Source: M3007 sp964630705
GTDB lineage: Bacteria > Bacteroidota > Bacteroidia > Chitinophagales > Saprospiraceae
Length of the DNA: 6,243 nucleotides
Direction: 5' to 3'
Assembly (NCBI GenBank): GCA_964630705.1
Contig: CAZVZH010000248.1
Location: forward strand, 1 to 6,243
The first letter of the stretch is position 1, and every line of letters starts with the position of its first letter. The position numbers and the translations under genes were made by a program. Below, one piece after another: positions 1 through 3,900 of this stretch. Under the pieces are notes generated by a model. It was not told the origin of the DNA. It searched no databases and was given only the letters and a program-made list of their open reading frames with translations.

Positions 1-59
1 ATGGTGATCGTTTGCGCGTCGACGCCGCGCACGGCGGCTGCATAGGTTTTTACGAGCAT
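1..59 (-). CDS. yifB: YifB/ComM-family Mg-chelatase-like AAA+ ATPase, N-terminal fragment (cut by window edge)
   Basis: Read on the minus strand from the ATG at 59-57, the 19 complete codons give MLVKTYAAAVRGVDAQTIT. This matches the usual start of Bacteroidota YifB/ComM proteins (MLVKT(Y/F)xxAVxGV(D/E)AxTI, followed in the family by a strand and the Lon-protease-like fold of the chelatase subunit I family). Family members are about 500 residues long, with an N-terminal ChlI-type domain, a central Mg-chelatase AAA+ module and a C-terminal domain. ComM is a hexameric helicase that promotes branch migration during natural transformation; the role in Bacteroidota is less established. Only about 4% of the gene lies here, so no Walker motifs can be checked. 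It is transcribed divergently from apaG. The call rests on a short but characteristic N-terminus. Confidence 0.72.
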   Translation of the reverse strand, partial: MLVKTYAAAVRGVDAQTIT

Positions 60-89
60 GATTCGAATGCGGAATTTAGTATGCGCGTG

Positions 90-105
90 CCCCGCAGTGG
101 CGGGG
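90..105. promoter_or_regulatory. GC-rich hairpin in the yifB leader
   Basis: CCCCGC-AGTG-GCGGGG is a perfect 6-bp stem with a 4-base loop. On the plus strand it is followed by GAATTTTTG, giving it a terminator-like look, but there is no plus-strand gene upstream for it to terminate. On the minus strand it lies about 30 bases before the yifB ATG, so it could sit in that gene's 5' leader or promoter. It may equally be chance in a GC-rich genome. Confidence 0.25.
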
Positions 106-199
106 GAATTTTTGATTTCGGGAAGGGATGTTTTTTTGATGGAAGATAAGTCAGGGGCAGTTCGCAAGGGCGAATCCCAGGGGAAGAGTCAGATATTTT

Positions 200-226
200 T
201 TTAAATTTAAATCGTGTTTAAATCGT
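200..226. repeat. 12-bp palindrome overlapping an 11-bp-spaced direct repeat
   Basis: TTTAAATTTAAA at 200-211 is its own reverse complement. Overlapping it, TTTAAATCGT occurs at 206-215 and again at 217-226, an 11-bp period close to one helical turn. Such an arrangement in a divergent promoter region could be an operator or simply a slippage-derived AT-rich repeat. The sequence shows the repeat; any regulatory role is inference. Confidence 0.4.
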
Positions 227-437
227 TGGTTTTTAGTTTTTTAAGGCGCGTTGCGATCAGATTGACAAAAGGCTTTTCTGCTGATTGATTTGCCTTCGTA
301 GAGTAGTTTCCCGCAGATTCTACAGATTTTCCTTTCAAAAAACCTAATTGGCGGCCCGGCGTTAAAGCATTTCGCAATTCCGTTTAATTTAAAGAATTTT
401 GCCCCGCCGGAATTACCAACCACGATTCAGCAGCAGT

Positions 438-824
438 ATGGAAACGCTCACTACCAACAACATCACCGTTAGTGTAGAAACGGAATACCTCGCGGCGCAC
501 TCCAACCCGCGGGAAGGCAAGTTTATTTTCGGATACCACATTACTATTGAAAACCGCAGCCCGCACACCGTGCAGCTGCTCCGCCGCCATTGGGTCATCC
601 TCGATTCCGACGGCGCCCTGCGCGAAGTGGAAGGTGAAGGCGTGGTGGGCCTGCAACCGGTGCTGGCGCCCGGCGAAGTACACGGCTACTCCTCCTTTTG
701 CAACCTCGGCACGGAGATGGGCAAAATGTCGGGCACCTACCTCCTGACCCGCATCGACGACGGCTCGCAATTCGAAGCCAGCATTCCCGAATTCCGCATG
801 GTGGCGGGGTTCAAATTGAATTAA
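438..824 (+). CDS. apaG: ApaG family protein (DUF525, fibronectin type III-like fold)
   Basis: This complete 128-residue protein matches the normal length of the ApaG family (about 125-130). Clear family landmarks are SVETEY near the N-terminus (12-17), the YHITIEN strand (33-39), LLRRHW (47-52), the hallmark EVEGEGVVGLQPVLAPGE (63-80), and GKMSGTYLL (95-103), ending in a PEF-type strand (117-119). ApaG is a small cytosolic single-domain beta-sandwich protein. It was named from the E. coli apaGH locus and linked genetically to cobalt resistance and magnesium efflux (corD) in Salmonella, but its biochemical role is unsettled. I chose ATG 438 rather than the in-frame TTG at 399: homologues start at this level, and the 13 extra residues (LPRRNYQPRFSSS, with initiator read as Met) have no family match. 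No Shine-Dalgarno sequence precedes it, which is normal in Bacteroidota. No apaH lies next to it in this window. Confidence 0.95.
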   Translation: METLTTNNITVSVETEYLAAHSNPREGKFIFGYHITIENRSPHTVQLLRRHWVILDSDGALREVEGEGVVGLQPVLAPGEVHGYSSFCNLGTEMGKMSGTYLLTRIDDGSQFEASIPEFRMVAGFKLN

Positions 825-866
825 TTCCGGCCACTTTTTCCCTGGCAGCGCATCCCCCGGCGGCTG

Positions 867-874
867 TATCTTTG
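867..874 (+). promoter_or_regulatory. Candidate Bacteroidota promoter -7 box for the large secreted protein gene
   Basis: TATCTTTG fits the Bacteroidota -7 consensus TAnnTTTG exactly. It lies 37 bases before the ATG at 912, which would give a leader of roughly 30 bases. The partner -33 TTTG/TTG box is not clear: only a T run at 835-839 lies upstream, at a slightly long spacing. If real, it gives the large gene its own promoter despite the short 87-bp gap after apaG. I see no convincing terminator in that gap. Confidence 0.42.
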
Positions 875-911
875 TTCATAATCCATTCCATGAACAAATC
901 ATCCACCGCGC

Positions 912-983
912 ATGAAGAACCGATTCATTGCCCTGCTTCCCCTTTCCCTGTTTTTCTTTTTTTTCGCTTTTCCGGCCTTTGGC
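912..983 (+). other. Sec signal peptide of the giant secreted protein
   Basis: Codons 1-24 encode a short positive n-region (K2, R4), a hydrophobic core very rich in Leu and Phe (five consecutive Phe at 14-18) and a c-region PAFG, with probable cleavage between G24 and Q25. The AFG|Q or A-x-(A/G)|Q ending is common in Bacteroidota exported proteins. There is no Cys at +1, so it is not a lipoprotein. An 8-T run at 957-964 lies inside the core. Confidence 0.88.
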
Positions 984-3900
984 CAAAATACCGACATCAA
1001 AATAGTCGGGCCCACCAGCGTTTGCCACGGCTGTTACTACTACAAAGTGGAAAAAACCGGTGGCGGTACCGCCAATCCGCCTGCACTGTATGTCTGGACC
1101 GTGATCGGCCCCAACAATTACGCCGCCACATACACCGACACCGTGCCGTATATCTGTTTCCCGGTAGCTGGCACCTATCAAATCCGGCTGGAACTGGGCA
1201 CCATCAACGGAACAGTTCAGGTAGCTACGCTTACAGTTGTGGTGGCAGCCTATGTTCCCGTTGAAATTGTTTCAAACAACCCGGCAGCCTGCGCCAATGC
1301 CGACAGCACCCTGGACCCCGACAACAATTATTGCGAAAAAGTTTGCCCGTACAGCACCGCTACCTATTCATATTCGCCGGCGAGCGGCAACCCCGGCACG
1401 AATTCGCAGATTAGCTGGCAAGTGACCGGCGCGCAAAGTTTTACGGTCAATCCGCCGTTCAACTCCTCCGTTACGGTACATTGGGGGCCATCGGGCGCCG
1501 GCTCGGTTTCCGTAGTAGTGGTGGGTATCGGGAGCAGCAGCCAATGCATCGGCGAAGACGCCCTGTGCGTGACCATTATCGAGGAGCCGCGCGCGCAATT
1601 CGACACCGACCCACCCACCCCAACACCCGCCGATACGCTCACCGTGTGCAAAGGCCAAACAGTCTATTTCGACAACCTCAGTCAACACGCCGACAGCTAC
1701 GAATGGCTGTTCAGCGACGATGGCTCGGCGCTGCCCGACATCCACCCGCAACATACCTTTTCAAAACCAGGCCTGCACAGCGTCCGGCTCGTGGCGCGCA
1801 GCGCTTGCCTCTGCGCCGATACCGCCACCGCGTTGGTGCGGGTACTCGACGCCGAAGCCCCTACCCTCGATTGCGTGGGCGATGTTTGCCCGGGCGCAAC
1901 GGTCCGCTACCGGGCGTCAGCCAACTGCTCGGGCATCAACTGGGCTGTGAGCCCCAACAGCATAGTGCTTAACGGGGGTAGCCCGGGAGCAGACAGTATC
2001 ACCGTCGAATGGGGCGCCGGCCCGGTAGGCGCCATCACACTCAGCAATTTTTCCTGCACCGGCCTGGCTTGTCCGCAACCCACCGTCGTGCGCGTGCCCA
2101 TTATCGACGACAACGCCGAAATCCGCGGCGCCGAACGCGTTTGCCCCGACGCCGAGGAAGTCTATTACATCGAGCCGTTCGGCGGCACCGGATTTGTTTG
2201 GACGCTCAGTGGCGGCGGCGCTTTGCTCGAGGGGCAGGGCACCAACCAGGTGAGCATTCGCTGGAATGGCTTTCCCAACCCCAATACCACCTACTGGCTT
2301 TCGGTGCGCTACGACAACTGCTACCTGGGCTGCGGCGGGGTAGATTCCATCCCCGTGCGCATCGTTTCGCCAATGTACCTCAACGGGCCGGTGGAAACCT
2401 GCCTGAACGCTACGGGCGCCTTCACTACCCGCCTCAGTTACGGGAATACCGATGTGGCGAGCAATTGGACTCTCCTGGCGCCCGATGGCTCCGTGGCCTG
2501 GACCAGCCCTGCGCCGGCAGCCACCGTCAACCCCGTTTTTTCAAATGGCCCGGGGCGCTACCGGCTGTTTGCCGTGCCCAACACCCCCGCCCTCAGCTGT
2601 AGCGCCCAGTCTGAATGGGCCGTGCGCGTACCCGATCAGCCCGCTGCGGCGGCGGCCATTTCCGGCGCAACGCTGATTTGTCCGGGCGAAACATTTACCT
2701 ACGAAGCCACCGGTTTGCCCGCCAACGCCAGTGTCCGTTGGGAAATTCAAAATGGTCCGGCGGCGCCCATCACCACTTCCGGCAACCCCATCAACGTGAC
2801 CTGGAACGCCAGCGGCCCCTACCAGCTCCGGGTGGTGCAAATTTCGGCCGACGGCTTGGGCTGCGCGTCCGACCCCTTGCTGCTCAACCTGCAAGTGTTG
2901 GGCAACCCGGTCATTAGTGGTCCGGTGAATTTTTGCGCCAACAGCAAGGCCAGTTACCAGGGTCCACTGGTACCCGGCCTCGACTACCAGTGGACCCTGC
3001 AACCCGCCGACGCGGGCACAATTATTTCCGGCCAGGGCAGCAACCAGGTCGAAGTGTTCTGGCAAACGCCCGGCAACCACCAACTGCGCCTCGACCTTTG
3101 CGGTAAAACAACCACACGAGCCGTGACCGTCAATGGCTTGCCCGCGCCGGTGGTCAATCACCCGGCCAAACTCTGTCCGGGCGCAACGGCTACCGTGCAG
3201 ACTGCTGCGCCATTCGCCAGTTACAGCTGGGCCATCGCGAGCGGCGGAAGTTTGGGCACGGCGGCCACCGTAACGCTCGGGCCGGGAAGTTACGCCCTCA
3301 CCGCAACCAACGCGGCGGGCTGTTCGGCCCAAACGGCATTTTCGATTGCCGAAGATGTGGCACCGCAGCTGACCGTTTCCACAGCCAACCCGACTGCTTT
3401 TTGCGCCAATTCTCAAAACGTGACCATGTACGCCTTGGTCAGCGGCGGCGCCAGCTACAGCTACGAGTGGTTTCGCGACGGGGCGCCGCTCGGCGTGAAC
3501 GCCGCCGTATACACCACCAACCAATACGGCGCGTATACCGTGCAGGCCACGAACGCCGCCGGCTGCACCACCACTGCCGGACCGGTGAACATCATAGAAG
3601 ACTGCACGGGCGGCGGCGGGGGCGGCCTGCCCTGCATGCCCGCCCTGCCTTGCCCGCCGGGCAGCGTCAACCTGCAAATCGACCCTTCGGCGCGCTGCGA
3701 CTCCATGCACTTTGCCCTGTCGGGCCCCAACTTTCTGACCGGTTCGGGCAGCTGGGCCATCGTACAGTCGGGCGCTGCATCGGTTGGCACGGCGCTGGGC
3801 GACGAATTGGGCTTCGTTTTTCCGGAGGCCGGCTACTATGTCGTGGTCGCCTATGCTTTGTTAACCGACAGTTCCCTCTGCCGGATCATCGACTCGGTGA

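Larger units (their letters stand above)
60..437. other. AT-rich divergent intergenic region between yifB and apaG
   Basis: This 378-bp stretch separates the divergent starts of yifB (minus) and apaG (plus) and must hold the control regions of both. It is much richer in A/T runs than the flanking genes. It contains a GC-rich hairpin at 90-105, a palindrome and direct repeat at 200-226, and a stretch at about 248-336 that resembles a dispersed intergenic repeat. I found no exact TAnnTTTG Bacteroidota -7 box on either strand here; the nearest on the plus strand is TTGATTTG at 285-292 (one mismatch), about 145 bases before the apaG ATG. A 60-codon minus-strand frame at 241-423 has no recognisable domain and is not called as a gene. 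Confidence 0.7.

Noticed and set aside
262..292. TTGACA at 262-267 with a possible -10 near 285 as a sigma70-type promoter for apaG.
   Set aside because: No TATAAT-like hexamer lies at the proper spacing, Bacteroidota use a different consensus, and the site is about 145 bases before the gene.
241..423. A 60-codon minus-strand frame in the yifB-apaG intergenic region.
   Set aside because: It has no recognisable domain, and its sequence resembles the spurious peptides obtained by translating intergenic repeat phrases; its start also overlaps the region just before apaG.
399..437. TTG start 13 codons upstream of the apaG ATG.
   Set aside because: The extra residues do not match the ApaG family, and ATG 438 gives the normal family length.
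890..911. ATG at 890 as the start of the giant gene.
   Set aside because: It is in a different frame from the long reading frame and yields no signal peptide.
2541..3710. A 389-codon open frame on the minus strand.
   Set aside because: It lies wholly inside the giant plus-strand gene, its translation is Arg/Gly/Ala/Val-rich low-information sequence without domains, and stop-poor antisense frames are expected in GC-rich DNA.
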